Assembly (NCBI GenBank): GCA_037440405.1
Contig: JBBIUE010000016.1
Coordinates: 6,943 to 70,942, forward strand
Direction of reading: 5' to 3'
Source: JANMGV01 sp037440405
GTDB lineage: Bacteria > Planctomycetota > Planctomycetia > Pirellulales > Pirellulaceae
DNA length: 64,000 nt
This document shows, piece after piece, positions 45,702 through 55,464 of this stretch. The position numbers were made by a program, and so were the translations under genes. The notes beneath the pieces are model-generated. The model was not told where the DNA came from. It saw nothing but the letters and a program-made list of their open reading frames with translations, and made no database searches. Numbering within the stretch: position 1 is the stretch's first letter; every line of letters starts with the position of its first letter.

Positions 45702-48668
45702 TTACAAATTGTCCGAGTCCTGAGTGAATGAAGAGATCGAGCGATCCAACTCGCTGGAACTATTCGAATCCGAAGCTTGAGGAGACGGTCGTTCCTCATC
45801 GAGTTTAGCGGCGGCTAAGCCGGGTGCCCCCTTGCGATGTAGCGAGTAAATCACCAATTGTTCCGCTGCGTGGTCCGCAGCCGGATATTTGGCACGAGCG
45901 ATCGGCTTGGCCTGCTCCGAGGCGTTGTCATCTGCCTTATAGCGAAGATTCAGAGCTCGATGTTTTGCGGCCGCCGCTTCGTCACCGATGCGTTCGAAAA
46001 TGAAGGAAAGGTTGAAGTGAGCTGTCACGTTTTCCGAGTCGTCTTCGAGGACCTTTAGAAACTCATACTTGGCTCGTTCAAGATACTCCTTGCTTGCTTC
46101 CGTGTCTCCGCGAAAATCGGCTTGCGTGAATAAGTCGAGCAACGTTGATCCCAAAAGATTGCGGACAACGTAATCGCGGCTGAAGTCAAAATTCCGATCG
46201 CGACGTTCCTTGGTCTTGTCATAAAGAACAGATCGGAAATTCTGTTCGGCATCTTCTAAATGCCCTTGCAAACGGGCGACCTCACCGCTGAGCCAGGCAA
46301 AGGTCCAGGAAGGAGGTGGAGGGTCCATGGCGTTCGCGCGTGCCAATGCTTCCGTGGCGGCATCCAAATTTCCCTCTGCCAGAAATACCCGAGCAAGATT
46401 GATGGGACCATCATAGCGTCCAAGTTTCTCAACTGCCGAAAAAGCATCATGGGCTTGCTTCAGTTGAGCTTTGCCTGCGAGCAAGGTGCCGATGCCATAA
46501 TCGTTCCAACGCTGCCATTCTTCTTGAGGATAAGCGGATGACTCCGAGGTTGGCTGATGTAACTGGCCTGACTTGCCTCGCACCGGAAAATGGACCGTAT
46601 CCTCTGCCATGACCGTAATCGGCAGGGGGTTCGGAGTGATTCTCGGTGGCCCCCGTTCCGCGAATTCGCGATCGCCTTCTCGAAAACTCGAATTCATGAA
46701 ATCAAGATAGCCCTTGTCAAATTTGCGATAGTTCAGTTTTACGTTTACTGTGATCGGAGCTTCAATGTCCTCGGGTACTTTCAACTGATAGTGAGCAACT
46801 TGCGCTGCCCCCGGAGGAATCTGATGGTCGTAGAGCGCGACGAAGATGTCCTGAGCATTCCGGCGAGCGATGCGATTGCCGTAACGATCGAGGACAAAAT
46901 TGTTCACGAAATGGGACCAATCATCGACGGAACCGTATTCGTCGCGCCCGCCGCTTTTCCCAATAATCCGATCGCCCGCTTGAACCGTGACTTCGAGCCA
47001 TAGTTCGTTCGAATCAACCGTTCCCTGAGTGAGGTGATGTCCCATCTTCAAAGTACGAATCACCGCCTCGAGCAAGTAATCCTTGCCGGCTTCAAGAGTT
47101 GGAACGTCCGGCCGGAGAGGTGCCGTCATTTGGCCATCAATCGTTCCTTCTTCGCGGACACCAAATAAATCCACGCGAACCACTCCTTCGAGCAGGGCTT
47201 GTGCTCGCTTGATCGTCTCGCCGTCACCTCGCCAAAATGGAAGAGCCGTATTGGCACCGGGGAAGAAATGATCGTGAACAGCAAGTTTGCCCAGTGGATT
47301 GTCTTCTTTGGCCCCAAAGTCATTCGATTCCTTCCAGGGCATGTGACATTCATTGCAGTTGTCGTGTGCCTTCGGAGGGTAGTAGAAGCTTCTGGCACCG
47401 TGGCCGAAACCACTCAACAAGAATGTGTCGTAATGATTCTGCCCTCGCAGGAAATCCTTGTAAGCCGTGACTTCCTTAGGCAAATGCACCTTATGACAGA
47501 CCGAGCAGAATTCTTCGGTTTTGTGGAATGGCTTCAGCATCTCCGCTTTATGAAACGACGGCTTTGCTTTGACCAATAGCTGATTCACCTGCTGCAGTAG
47601 GCTGTTCTTGCTGTAGGTGAACGGATAGTGCATTGGCTCCTCGATGACATAGTCAGCATTGCCTCGCGTCGAATTGACATGGGTGATGGCATGACACACC
47701 GTACAAGTTATTCCCGCTTGAGAGGTTGGATCTTGAACATCGTCGTAGTCCTTGTCATCAAAAGCACCGCTGAAGAAGGGGACCGGATCATGGCAGCCAG
47801 CACACCAGCGAGACGCCTGAACCGATCCATCACGTTCCAACGCTACTTTGCGAGTTTCCCGCACGGAGTAAAGATAAGCCGGATTGTTGAATGAGCTGAA
47901 ATGGTGCGCCGAATGGAACCAATCCTGAAAGATGTCCGCATGGCACTTTTTGCAATACTCGTCGTTCATCAGCACATCCGAAGGTATAAAGTTACCGGTT
48001 CGGGTTCGCGCGAGGCTCGGCTGAAAGTACTTCTCACCTTCCTTCGGGCCAGACTCGTTCCATTTCCGAGGGTCCTGCATCTGGAAGATCACCATCGAGC
48101 CAACGATAATGGCCGTGGCCACACCAATCCGTCGCGCCACATACCACTTGATCTTTGGCCCGACAAGCCGATGCAGCCAATACATCCACATCGCAATCAG
48201 CGGGCAAATCACATGTGCCCAATAGATGATACGGCGCGCCGAAGGCTGCTTGAGTTCAAACGCCCCCATCCGAGTCAATAAAACGCCGGATATCAAGACG
48301 ACGATCGCGATGATCAACAGTGCATATCCGATGCGAACCGCACGTCGATTGCGTCGCTTGTGGGCGGCCTTCCAATGGACGAAGCCGAACACGATGAAGG
48401 GCACCAATAAGATGAAACCCAAGACCAGATGTGCAAGAAACATGTACTGATAAAAGTAATTTTGGTAGACGCGATTCGTCCACCATTCAGCAAACGTGAT
48501 CGAACTGAGATAGATACCGTTGGCAAGAAGCACTGAAAAAAGTCCGAGAACGATAACCAACATGATTCTCGTTTTCGGTCCAATGACGCGTTTTGCTTTC
48601 GCAGTCGGAGTTGGTGGCGAGTTTTCAGATCGATCCGCAAGGTGACCGGTGGATTCTTTTGTGGACAT
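45702..48668 (-). CDS. membrane multihaem c-type cytochrome with C-terminal TPR region
   Basis: From ATG 48668 (MSTKESTGHLADR) the product is 988 residues; a longer frame to 48875 has no supporting site. About five membrane helices lie in the first 190 residues, resembling a cytochrome-b-like anchor. Five CxxCH haem motifs follow: CKKCH, CAGCH, CTVCH, CSVCH and CNECH, near residues 238, 288, 320, 387 and 437. Extra conserved His residues (for example WFHSAHHFSSF) could be distal ligands. A beta-rich stretch and TPR-like repeats complete the protein. It probably moves electrons between the membrane and the periplasm. It is the first gene of an operon with the UnbV protein and Cls. Donor and acceptor are unknown. 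Confidence 0.92.
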   Translation of the reverse strand: MSTKESTGHLADRSENSPPTPTAKAKRVIGPKTRIMLVIVLGLFSVLLANGIYLSSITFAEWWTNRVYQNYFYQYMFLAHLVLGFILLVPFIVFGFVHWKAAHKRRNRRAVRIGYALLIIAIVVLISGVLLTRMGAFELKQPSARRIIYWAHVICPLIAMWMYWLHRLVGPKIKWYVARRIGVATAIIVGSMVIFQMQDPRKWNESGPKEGEKYFQPSLARTRTGNFIPSDVLMNDEYCKKCHADIFQDWFHSAHHFSSFNNPAYLYSVRETRKVALERDGSVQASRWCAGCHDPVPFFSGAFDDKDYDDVQDPTSQAGITCTVCHAITHVNSTRGNADYVIEEPMHYPFTYSKNSLLQQVNQLLVKAKPSFHKAEMLKPFHKTEEFCSVCHKVHLPKEVTAYKDFLRGQNHYDTFLLSGFGHGARSFYYPPKAHDNCNECHMPWKESNDFGAKEDNPLGKLAVHDHFFPGANTALPFWRGDGETIKRAQALLEGVVRVDLFGVREEGTIDGQMTAPLRPDVPTLEAGKDYLLEAVIRTLKMGHHLTQGTVDSNELWLEVTVQAGDRIIGKSGGRDEYGSVDDWSHFVNNFVLDRYGNRIARRNAQDIFVALYDHQIPPGAAQVAHYQLKVPEDIEAPITVNVKLNYRKFDKGYLDFMNSSFREGDREFAERGPPRITPNPLPITVMAEDTVHFPVRGKSGQLHQPTSESSAYPQEEWQRWNDYGIGTLLAGKAQLKQAHDAFSAVEKLGRYDGPINLARVFLAEGNLDAATEALARANAMDPPPPSWTFAWLSGEVARLQGHLEDAEQNFRSVLYDKTKERRDRNFDFSRDYVVRNLLGSTLLDLFTQADFRGDTEASKEYLERAKYEFLKVLEDDSENVTAHFNLSFIFERIGDEAAAAKHRALNLRYKADDNASEQAKPIARAKYPAADHAAEQLVIYSLHRKGAPGLAAAKLDEERPSPQASDSNSSSELDRSISSFTQDSDNL

Positions 48669-48893
48669 CGGGTTTGGAAAAGCTATCAGGAATGGAAGTT
48701 GTCTAGCTAGGGAGACAACAAGTTTGAACGAGCATAGGGCGAGAATGCCTGAAAGACCAGGAACTTCTCGACACGTCGAATTCGCAGAAAGAAAAAAAGC
48801 AAATTTCAAACGCAAACGATCAACGCAAGCAATCTGCAGGAGAGTTCCGGCACGGAAGTCTTCCACCGAGGCCATGAACTCACTCAGAAAGGA

Positions 48894-49472
48894 TCACTCG
48901 ATACGTGCTCGCGGCGGAGGAGTGGGAGGCGGGGTCTCTTCGGATTCCATCCACGTGTTCAAAGAGGCGATACGCTCTCCAGGTACCGCAGGAGAAAAGA
49001 CCATGTCGAATTCTGCATCGCCGCGAAGCGTTGGTGGATCGTACGACCGAATCAAGTGGAAGGTGGATTCCGGCAGGGGCGGCCGGCCCTGGCAACCTGG
49101 CCCCAGACATGGCTTCGGATGAGAAGTCAAACGAAATCGGAAGACTCCAGCTTCATAATGGACCAACACTTGAGCATCTCGTCGAGCAACTAGTGTGTTG
49201 GTCGTAACGATGCTCTCGTACAACATTTCATGAGACCGCAAATACCATCCATCTTGAGTCAACGAGTCGCAACCAGCCCAAACTCGGCCTTCCCCAACGA
49301 ATCCAATGGTCAAAAGCAAACAGGTGATGGCTAATTGAGAAACGCCAATCACCAGGAGCTGCTCGCACCAGGGCCTTCGAAATTCAGATGGATGGGCAAC
49401 GGAAAAGAGTGCCATACGTTCTAACGGTTTAACTTCGATGAAAGCCAACCCATAAGTCACTTGAAACTGCAA
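48894..49472 (-). CDS. exported protein of unknown function
   Basis: The open frame gives 192 residues, but the ATG at codon 20 (MALFSVAHPSEFRR) is also a plausible start. A hydrophobic segment (LLVIGVSQLAITCLLLTIGF) acts as signal or anchor. The mature part has CLGPGCQGRPPLPEST, a Cys/Gly/Pro pattern I associate with small planctomycete exported proteins, and ends in a Pro-rich tail (EETPPPTPPPRARIE). It lies 225 bases upstream of the cytochrome start and may or may not share its transcript. No domain is recognised. Confidence 0.6.
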   Translation of the reverse strand: MQFQVTYGLAFIEVKPLERMALFSVAHPSEFRRPWCEQLLVIGVSQLAITCLLLTIGFVGEGRVWAGCDSLTQDGWYLRSHEMLYESIVTTNTLVARRDAQVLVHYEAGVFRFRLTSHPKPCLGPGCQGRPPLPESTFHLIRSYDPPTLRGDAEFDMVFSPAVPGERIASLNTWMESEETPPPTPPPRARIE

Positions 49473-49717
49473 GTCATCGCTCTAAAGACCACTCGGAGGG
49501 TAATCGCCATCGACTCCTCCCATAGACTCTGACCGCATTCCTGGCGAAAAAGCCAATCTCTAAGCTAAGTATAAGTTGCAGAAAAGTCAAACCGTTCAGA
49601 AGTGCCGAGTTGGTATTCTGTGAAATACTTTTGACGAGCGCTTCGCCTTCGCTCTGGAAATCGTGAGGATCGAAGATTTCCGCGAGCCAGAACCGATCTC
49701 TGCAGCTTAGGTAAACC

Positions 49718-50308
49718 TTAGCCGTGATACCGGTTCATACCTTGGGCGAACGCGATAACTGTCGGTGACCGTGCGAGGCGGGGATTGACGTGAGGTCTTT
49801 TTGAAAGGAGGAAAGCTTGGGCTTCTTCGATCGTCATACCTCGATGCGCCATGAGAAAGCAAAGAACGACGGTTGCGCTCCGAGCTCTGCCGGCCTTGCA
49901 ATGGACATAAACGGTCTGGCCAGCGTTCACACGCGACGCGATAAAATCGACTCCTCGACGTGTATCCTCCAAGGAAGGGGGATTGAAATCAACCGTCGGA
50001 AGCCAAAGCTGCTCGATACCGAGCTCTGAATATGCCGACGTTGGCCCTTGATACTCCTTGCACATATTCACGACCGCCACGACTCCCTCTCCTGCCAGCG
50101 CTTGGACATCGCGTTTGAGAGGAAGCGCTCCGATCAACAGATGATCTTCGACCCGATCCCACCAGTGACGGCGTCGCAGTAGCCGCCCAAGCAGAAAGTT
50201 CCACAGGAAAGTCGGAACGAACAAGAGTCGAGATAGAACCGGATGCAATTGGAACTTCCAAAAGGATTGAGGTAGTGATCGCGGGACTGTTCGGTCGCAA
50301 CTTCGCAA
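49718..50308 (-). CDS. dual-specificity phosphatase-like protein (cysteine phosphatase)
   Basis: The 196-residue product contains the cysteine-phosphatase P-loop VHCKAGRARS (C-x5-R) near residue 135, with the upstream Asp loop in LPTVDFNPPS. The N-terminal hydrophobic stretch (FVPTFLWNFLLGRLLRR) suggests membrane association. The layout recalls PTPMT1-type phosphatases acting on phosphatidylglycerophosphate or phosphoproteins. It starts six bases after the M50-HlyD gene and is the last gene of the export operon, so it may regulate or modify that system; it could also be a lipid enzyme carried along. Substrate cannot be decided from sequence. Confidence 0.88.
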   Translation of the reverse strand: MRSCDRTVPRSLPQSFWKFQLHPVLSRLLFVPTFLWNFLLGRLLRRRHWWDRVEDHLLIGALPLKRDVQALAGEGVVAVVNMCKEYQGPTSAYSELGIEQLWLPTVDFNPPSLEDTRRGVDFIASRVNAGQTVYVHCKAGRARSATVVLCFLMAHRGMTIEEAQAFLLSKRPHVNPRLARSPTVIAFAQGMNRYHG

Positions 50309-50314
50309 GCGAAA

Positions 50315-52534
50315 TCAAAAGCCATGCGTTCGCTGAATTTTATCCGAAAACCACTGCGACGCGCGAGCCAATAGGAACGGACCAAGCGATTCTTTTCTGG
50401 CCGCAATATAAGCCGTTCCCGATTGGCCCGCGCGGAGCGACGCTCCATCGGTGCTTGGCAGATCAATGCGAACTAGCACGTGGGGACGTGCTAGTTTCCA
50501 AGGTGAGTTCCTTTGGGACGTAGCTATCGCATGTGCTGGCAAAGACGTTCGTTGAGGTTCCGTTTCCATCGCTCGCGGCAGAACAGCCAGCGGACCTCCA
50601 TGGGCGGAGGAAAATGCTTCATGTGGCAGCTCATCCCTCGCTCGTGGATCGATCTCGACCAAGCGACCACGGATGGATCCGTGGATACTCCCCCAAAGAT
50701 CAATGAATACATTGCGAGACAGAGAAGCCATCAGATACCTAGCATCATTCTGATTTACCAAAGCAATCGCTTTCTTGTCGTTCCCTTGGGCAATCGAAAT
50801 CAGCTCGGTACCACTCGCCACGTACGTATCGAGGAGAATCGAGAGATTCGAAGTCACCACTTCTCCTGCAGTATTGGCTCGAATGATCAAGTTGCCGAGC
50901 ATCGAGCGAAGTTCATTCTGCTTGACTCTTAGGGCATGAAGATCCTCTTGCTCCAACATCCAGCCGGAGATATTCCCCATGCTTTGAAGGATGCGGCACT
51001 TCAGTTCGCTTTCCGTTACCTGAATGAGATTCATCTCAAATTCGGCGTTCAGATCGGGATTCTCCAAAACCATGAGAATTTCTCCAGGCTCGACGGCTTT
51101 CCCCGATTGGACGCGAATTTCACGAATGAATCCAGGTGTTTCTGCGTGGACCACTTGCAAGTGCTGGTAGTCGATCACAATCGGAGCCTGAACTAGGATC
51201 GGACTCGGTATCACTTTTCCGAAAATCCACAGACCTGAGATCATCATGCTGGTAACAAACACAAACCGCAACGGGTTCGGCTTTTCCAGTTTCGATCCTC
51301 GAATCAAGTATTTGATCAACCGAAATGACGGAATGCCGATCCAAAGCAATCCAGCCAGGATGGCAATGGCGAATCCTACGCCCTCGAAGAGATTGATCGC
51401 TGCGACGAGCAAAGATACCACCAGAAGACTGGACCAGATCAACGATGCAATACCGTAGAATTTGATGAACAACGCCAGTCGAGGCATCGCAGGAGTCTTG
51501 GCGGGCACTCCGCAAAATGCTTGTTTGCTGATGGCCACCACGTACTGCCGGGCATGCTGATAAAGATTGGGCAGCCGAAGCCAGTCTGACAAGATGTAAT
51601 AGCCGTCGAAGCGCATCAGCGGATTTGCATTAAAGAGGAGCGTATGCAAAGAAGCAGCGAGAATCAAGTTGCCCATGTGAAATCGGAGGGGGCCGGCGTC
51701 CGCGCGAACCCAAATCAGCACCCCGATCGCAGCAAGCAGCAGCTCGACCATCATTCCCGCAGCGCTGGTCAACATTCTGCGACTTCGATCTTCAAAGCTC
51801 CAACTGCTAGTCACATCGACGAACGGTAATGGCACAAAGAGCAGCAGCACGAAGCCACATAGTCCGACTCGACCGCCGAACCGTTTGCAGGTCAGACCAT
51901 GCGCGAATTCATGAGCAACTTTCAAGAGGAGCCAAGTTCCGGCGATCCAGAAAAAGTCGTGTTGCGAGAACGTTTGAATTCGCTCGCTCGAAAACTCGGA
52001 CCAATGCATAGCCAATTCAAGAAATCCGTACCCGCACACGGCCAGCCACGCGAGAAACCCAGGCCAGGAAATGAGCCATCCCAGCAGCCTGTTCGCCGCA
52101 GTCAGCAAACTGTCTGGCTGAAAAAGAGGAACTTGAATCGCGATCGGATGGATTCGGCGAGCCCATAATCCCTGATCGATTTTGTCTTTTCTCGCTTGTA
52201 CACGTTCGCTGGATTGCGAAGCAGCGCTGTGAGCCAATCCTGATTCGATCACGAAATGGCAAATGCGGGCCCCTTCGTTTTCGTCGAGCGTCGTCGATTT
52301 GAGGGAACTTGCGGTCAACGCTAATGCGTTCGACAACGTCCGCTTCCCATCCAGCAACGAAAGGAGCGTGTACTCGGCGATACCAACTCGATAGTAGTTC
52401 CCGCTGACTTCATCTTCGATCATGTACCAAGGCGTTTCGTCATTGGTATGATGCAAAGTGAATTTGAGTCCATCCTTCAGACGAAGGCGGCTGTTCCCCA
52501 GCTCAAAACTGGCCGTATCGGAGAAACCTGTCAA
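50315..52534 (-). CDS. PqqD-like/M50 metallopeptidase/HlyD adaptor fusion protein
   Basis: The 739-residue product has three parts. The N-terminus (about 15-95) resembles a PqqD-type winged helix (YYRVGIAEYTLLSLLDGKRT). A multi-helix membrane region follows with HEFAHG near residue 207 (an HExxH zinc motif) and NPLMRFDGYY near 303, the second M50 signature that supplies an Asp ligand. The last 300 residues form an HlyD-like adaptor (PGFIREIRVQSGKAVEPGEI; RANTAGEVV). Homologues occur in planctomycete export clusters and, more loosely, in bacteriocin maturation systems. It may cleave or hold the cargo while linking to the channel. Its start is 48 bases after the GAF-HlyD gene. Confidence 0.93.
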   Translation of the reverse strand: MTGFSDTASFELGNSRLRLKDGLKFTLHHTNDETPWYMIEDEVSGNYYRVGIAEYTLLSLLDGKRTLSNALALTASSLKSTTLDENEGARICHFVIESGLAHSAASQSSERVQARKDKIDQGLWARRIHPIAIQVPLFQPDSLLTAANRLLGWLISWPGFLAWLAVCGYGFLELAMHWSEFSSERIQTFSQHDFFWIAGTWLLLKVAHEFAHGLTCKRFGGRVGLCGFVLLLFVPLPFVDVTSSWSFEDRSRRMLTSAAGMMVELLLAAIGVLIWVRADAGPLRFHMGNLILAASLHTLLFNANPLMRFDGYYILSDWLRLPNLYQHARQYVVAISKQAFCGVPAKTPAMPRLALFIKFYGIASLIWSSLLVVSLLVAAINLFEGVGFAIAILAGLLWIGIPSFRLIKYLIRGSKLEKPNPLRFVFVTSMMISGLWIFGKVIPSPILVQAPIVIDYQHLQVVHAETPGFIREIRVQSGKAVEPGEILMVLENPDLNAEFEMNLIQVTESELKCRILQSMGNISGWMLEQEDLHALRVKQNELRSMLGNLIIRANTAGEVVTSNLSILLDTYVASGTELISIAQGNDKKAIALVNQNDARYLMASLSRNVFIDLWGSIHGSIRGRLVEIDPRARDELPHEAFSSAHGGPLAVLPRAMETEPQRTSLPAHAIATSQRNSPWKLARPHVLVRIDLPSTDGASLRAGQSGTAYIAARKESLGPFLLARASQWFSDKIQRTHGF

Positions 52535-52582
52535 TTCAGCACCCCTCTTTCAATGATCCTCTATGAGATTTGGGCTGCCTTT

Positions 52583-54484
52583 CTACCACCAAGACAGTCT
52601 GGATACTGCATATTCCCAGGGCTTGTGAAAAAGATTCCATCCAAGCGCATGACGATCGCAGTCGATGCGGACATCCCCTTCCATTCCCGGCTGCAACTGA
52701 AGTTCCTCGTTGTCCGTCTCAATTTCGGCCACAAAGACGTTCCGAGAGTCATGAAGTTCGCTGCGAGGTCGTATCCGCAGAATCGTTCCACGAACGGGCC
52801 TCGATTCCAACCCGCGAATCCAGATGGTCACCGGCATCCCTACTCGAACATGAGGGATATCGTCGGCAGGAACGAGAATTTCCAAGCGGAGCGGTTTGAG
52901 TAGACCGATTTCAAAAAGGACTTGGCCGGTCTGTACCGATGCGGCCTCGGCCCGCTCCAGAGTGCCGCTCAGGACAATGCCATCGATGGGACTGACGATA
53001 TCGAGTTGACGCAATTGGTGCTCCAGCAGGTCCGCCTGTGCGATCAGCCGTTTTGCTTCAAGTTCTGCTAATTGGGCGCGTGAAATCTCTTTGTTGGCTA
53101 ATTCGATTTCTCGACGTCGCAAAGCGCGCTCACGATCTGCATGAACGCTCGCCAACTCCCAGCGCAGGGCACGGCCATCCATCTGAGCGAGAATTTGGTC
53201 TTTTTCGACCCAATCGCCTGGTTTGACAAACCCCTTTTCAATCAGTCCATTGAGCGGTGCCACCGCGAAACGTCGGAGCGTCGGCTCTGCCTTGCATCGA
53301 CATCGGACAGTATAAGTGAAGGGAATCTGCAGTAAGATGGACACCGCAATAACGATACAGGTAACCAACCTCCAACGCTTTTGTTTGAGCAAGAACCCTC
53401 GGACTCTTCGCCAACCCCGTGTGATGCGATTGGGTTCGGCTCGGCGCGACAAATTTAGGCTACATGCGATTCGGGGAGCGGATGCTTTCACGAAGCCGCG
53501 GAAACGTTCGTGCTGAACGAGTTCCTTGTGACCAACCAGCGAAATCGCCCCAATCATGGTTCCATCGAGAGTCATGAGTGGATGAGAACTTACTGCCTCC
53601 ACTTGCAACGTTCTCGCTAGTTGCTTGTGCGTGAGAAGTTGATGCGCATTTTGATCTTCGTGGAGAGGCGGCCACGTTGACGCTTCCCGACGCAGAATCG
53701 ATTCGCCAAGACATTGCAAATAGGCGCGCGACGTTGAGCTTGTCAATGACTTGATGGCACAACCCGAAACTGCAAGTAATCGAAGTCGCTTCCTCAGTTT
53801 CAATCCAATGGCGACCTGACTGCACCCCAGTTGCTTGGTTAGGTCATGTACGATCGAGTGACAGGCTTGTTCGACATTCGGTGCGGATTCCATTCTCGAC
53901 ACCATCTCGATGAGCGCCGCTAGTGACGCCAGCTTCCAATCACTCTTCCGTGCTGTCACTCCCTTGAACCATAAGGTCATCGAAGACGTTAGTCTCTCTA
54001 GCACCTGACGCGCTTGGTCGTGTTGTGTCTCTTGGCTGAGCACGAGCACAAACACTTCAGGCGTCGCCGCGAACAACTTGATTGGTGCGAGATAGATCTG
54101 GCATGCGAAGCCTTCGGTCCAACGTCGAAGCTGAATGGTCCCTCGTTCGTAAGCCGATTCACAGAATTGACCAAGCTCTCCCGCAAAGTCGACACGACGA
54201 GGGACGCGACCGGTCGTGTGCATCGGCTGGACATCCCAAACGCCGTCGTCATTACGAATGGCATGGCAGACACCAATCGCGGTCGTGTATTCGAGGGCAA
54301 GTGCACGAAACTTCTGCCTCGCTTCGTTCTCGTTTCCGTCCTCCAAAGCAAGTGCCAGCAATTGAGCTTCGAGCAGCCCTTGATCGAGTTGGGTGCCAAT
54401 CGAGCTCGGTCGATCGCGTTCGGTGTGTGCGCCAGCTGTTCCGCGCAAAGCTTCCGCTAGCATGTCCTTCGTTGTCGTGGTCAT
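52583..54484 (-). CDS. GAF-domain/HlyD periplasmic adaptor fusion
   Basis: The 633-residue product has a cytoplasmic N-terminal half with a GAF-like domain (about 190-330: MESAPNVEQACHSIVHDLTK and MIGAISLVGHKELVQHERF). One membrane helix follows (RLVTCIVIAVSILLQIPFTY). The C-terminal half is an HlyD adaptor with lipoyl halves (PLNGLIEKGFVKPGDWVEK; IVSPIDGIVLSGTLERAE) around a coiled coil. Such a topology can sense a small ligand inside the cell and transmit it to the periplasmic adaptor. The start overlaps the preceding HlyD stop (ATGA at 54481-54484). The ligand is unknown. Confidence 0.93.
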   Translation of the reverse strand: MTTTTKDMLAEALRGTAGAHTERDRPSSIGTQLDQGLLEAQLLALALEDGNENEARQKFRALALEYTTAIGVCHAIRNDDGVWDVQPMHTTGRVPRRVDFAGELGQFCESAYERGTIQLRRWTEGFACQIYLAPIKLFAATPEVFVLVLSQETQHDQARQVLERLTSSMTLWFKGVTARKSDWKLASLAALIEMVSRMESAPNVEQACHSIVHDLTKQLGCSQVAIGLKLRKRLRLLAVSGCAIKSLTSSTSRAYLQCLGESILRREASTWPPLHEDQNAHQLLTHKQLARTLQVEAVSSHPLMTLDGTMIGAISLVGHKELVQHERFRGFVKASAPRIACSLNLSRRAEPNRITRGWRRVRGFLLKQKRWRLVTCIVIAVSILLQIPFTYTVRCRCKAEPTLRRFAVAPLNGLIEKGFVKPGDWVEKDQILAQMDGRALRWELASVHADRERALRRREIELANKEISRAQLAELEAKRLIAQADLLEHQLRQLDIVSPIDGIVLSGTLERAEAASVQTGQVLFEIGLLKPLRLEILVPADDIPHVRVGMPVTIWIRGLESRPVRGTILRIRPRSELHDSRNVFVAEIETDNEELQLQPGMEGDVRIDCDRHALGWNLFHKPWEYAVSRLSWW

Positions 54485-55464
54485 CGCTTCTCCCCTCTCT
54501 GCGCTGAATCAACGCCGGAAGTCGAAGACGATTTGCGCGCGTCAAGGGCTCGACTCGTCAATAGCCGACAAGTGGTTCCGCTTAAGATGTTGCCGCGCTC
54601 GTTATCCAACACGACTTCCACCCGTCCCGTACCTGTATCTGGCTCAATAATCGGAGACAGAAACTGAATTCGGGCCGGGATGATCGAATCCACCAGTCCT
54701 TGCTGATCGACGGCGATGGAGACCTGCTGGCCGACCGACAAGTGGGCCACGCTGTCAGCATCGAGATAGAAGTTCGCTTTCAGCTTGGCGAGTTGAACTA
54801 CCGTCGCGAATGCCGGCGATGAACTGGAAACGTATTCTCCGAGCTGCCGATGTAGCTTGGTCACGTGTCCGTCGATCGGACTGCGAATCGTGCGCTGCGA
54901 AATCTGAGCCCGGATCTTCGCCAGTTCAATGCGATTCTCCTGGGCCTCTTGGAGAGCGAGTTTATACTCAGCCTGCGCTGACTGAAATTGAGATTTTGCC
55001 TGTTCTATTTCGAAAGGGTTCGCATGTCCTTGGCCGACCAGTGAATCCAGATTTTGAAGTTTGGATTGTCTCATTGCCAAGATCGCAGCAGTCGATTCGA
55101 TCCTTGCCGTCGATTCCGAGCGAAGCACGGCAAGCTTTTCTGCTTCCACCAAAACCTCGATGTTCAATATCCCAAGAACATCGCCTCGACGAACTTTGTC
55201 CCCTTCGCGAACGCGAATTTCCGTGACAACTCCAGTTTCTGAAGAAGCCACCTCGCATTGCTCGATCGGTTGCGTAAACGTTTTGGTAATCTGCGCCTGG
55301 AGCGGGTTAAAGACACCTGCGAGAAGAAAATAAAGCAACGCCGGAACGATTCGCACTCGGCCCCCCTTCCTGCCAACAGACGAAAGGACACGGCAAGCCC
55401 TCAAAATCGAAGTGGACCGACGCCTGAAACCGTCAAAGACACCTGCGATGAATTCAATGTGCAT
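54481..55464 (-). CDS. HlyD/MFP-type periplasmic adaptor
   Basis: The 327-residue product begins at ATG 55464, ten bases after GGAGG, overlapping the SecA-like gene by 11 bases. A GTG at 55356 behind GGAAGG would give a cleaner signal peptide (RIVPALLYFLLAGVFNPLQA) and is a real alternative. Lipoyl halves (SSETGVVTEIRVREGDKVRR; TIRSPIDGHVTKLHRQLGEY) flank a coiled-coil hairpin. A beta-barrel follows. It is the simplest of three adaptors in the operon and should bridge inner-membrane components to TolC. Confidence 0.93.
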   Translation of the reverse strand: MHIEFIAGVFDGFRRRSTSILRACRVLSSVGRKGGRVRIVPALLYFLLAGVFNPLQAQITKTFTQPIEQCEVASSETGVVTEIRVREGDKVRRGDVLGILNIEVLVEAEKLAVLRSESTARIESTAAILAMRQSKLQNLDSLVGQGHANPFEIEQAKSQFQSAQAEYKLALQEAQENRIELAKIRAQISQRTIRSPIDGHVTKLHRQLGEYVSSSSPAFATVVQLAKLKANFYLDADSVAHLSVGQQVSIAVDQQGLVDSIIPARIQFLSPIIEPDTGTGRVEVVLDNERGNILSGTTCRLLTSRALDARKSSSTSGVDSAQRGEKR

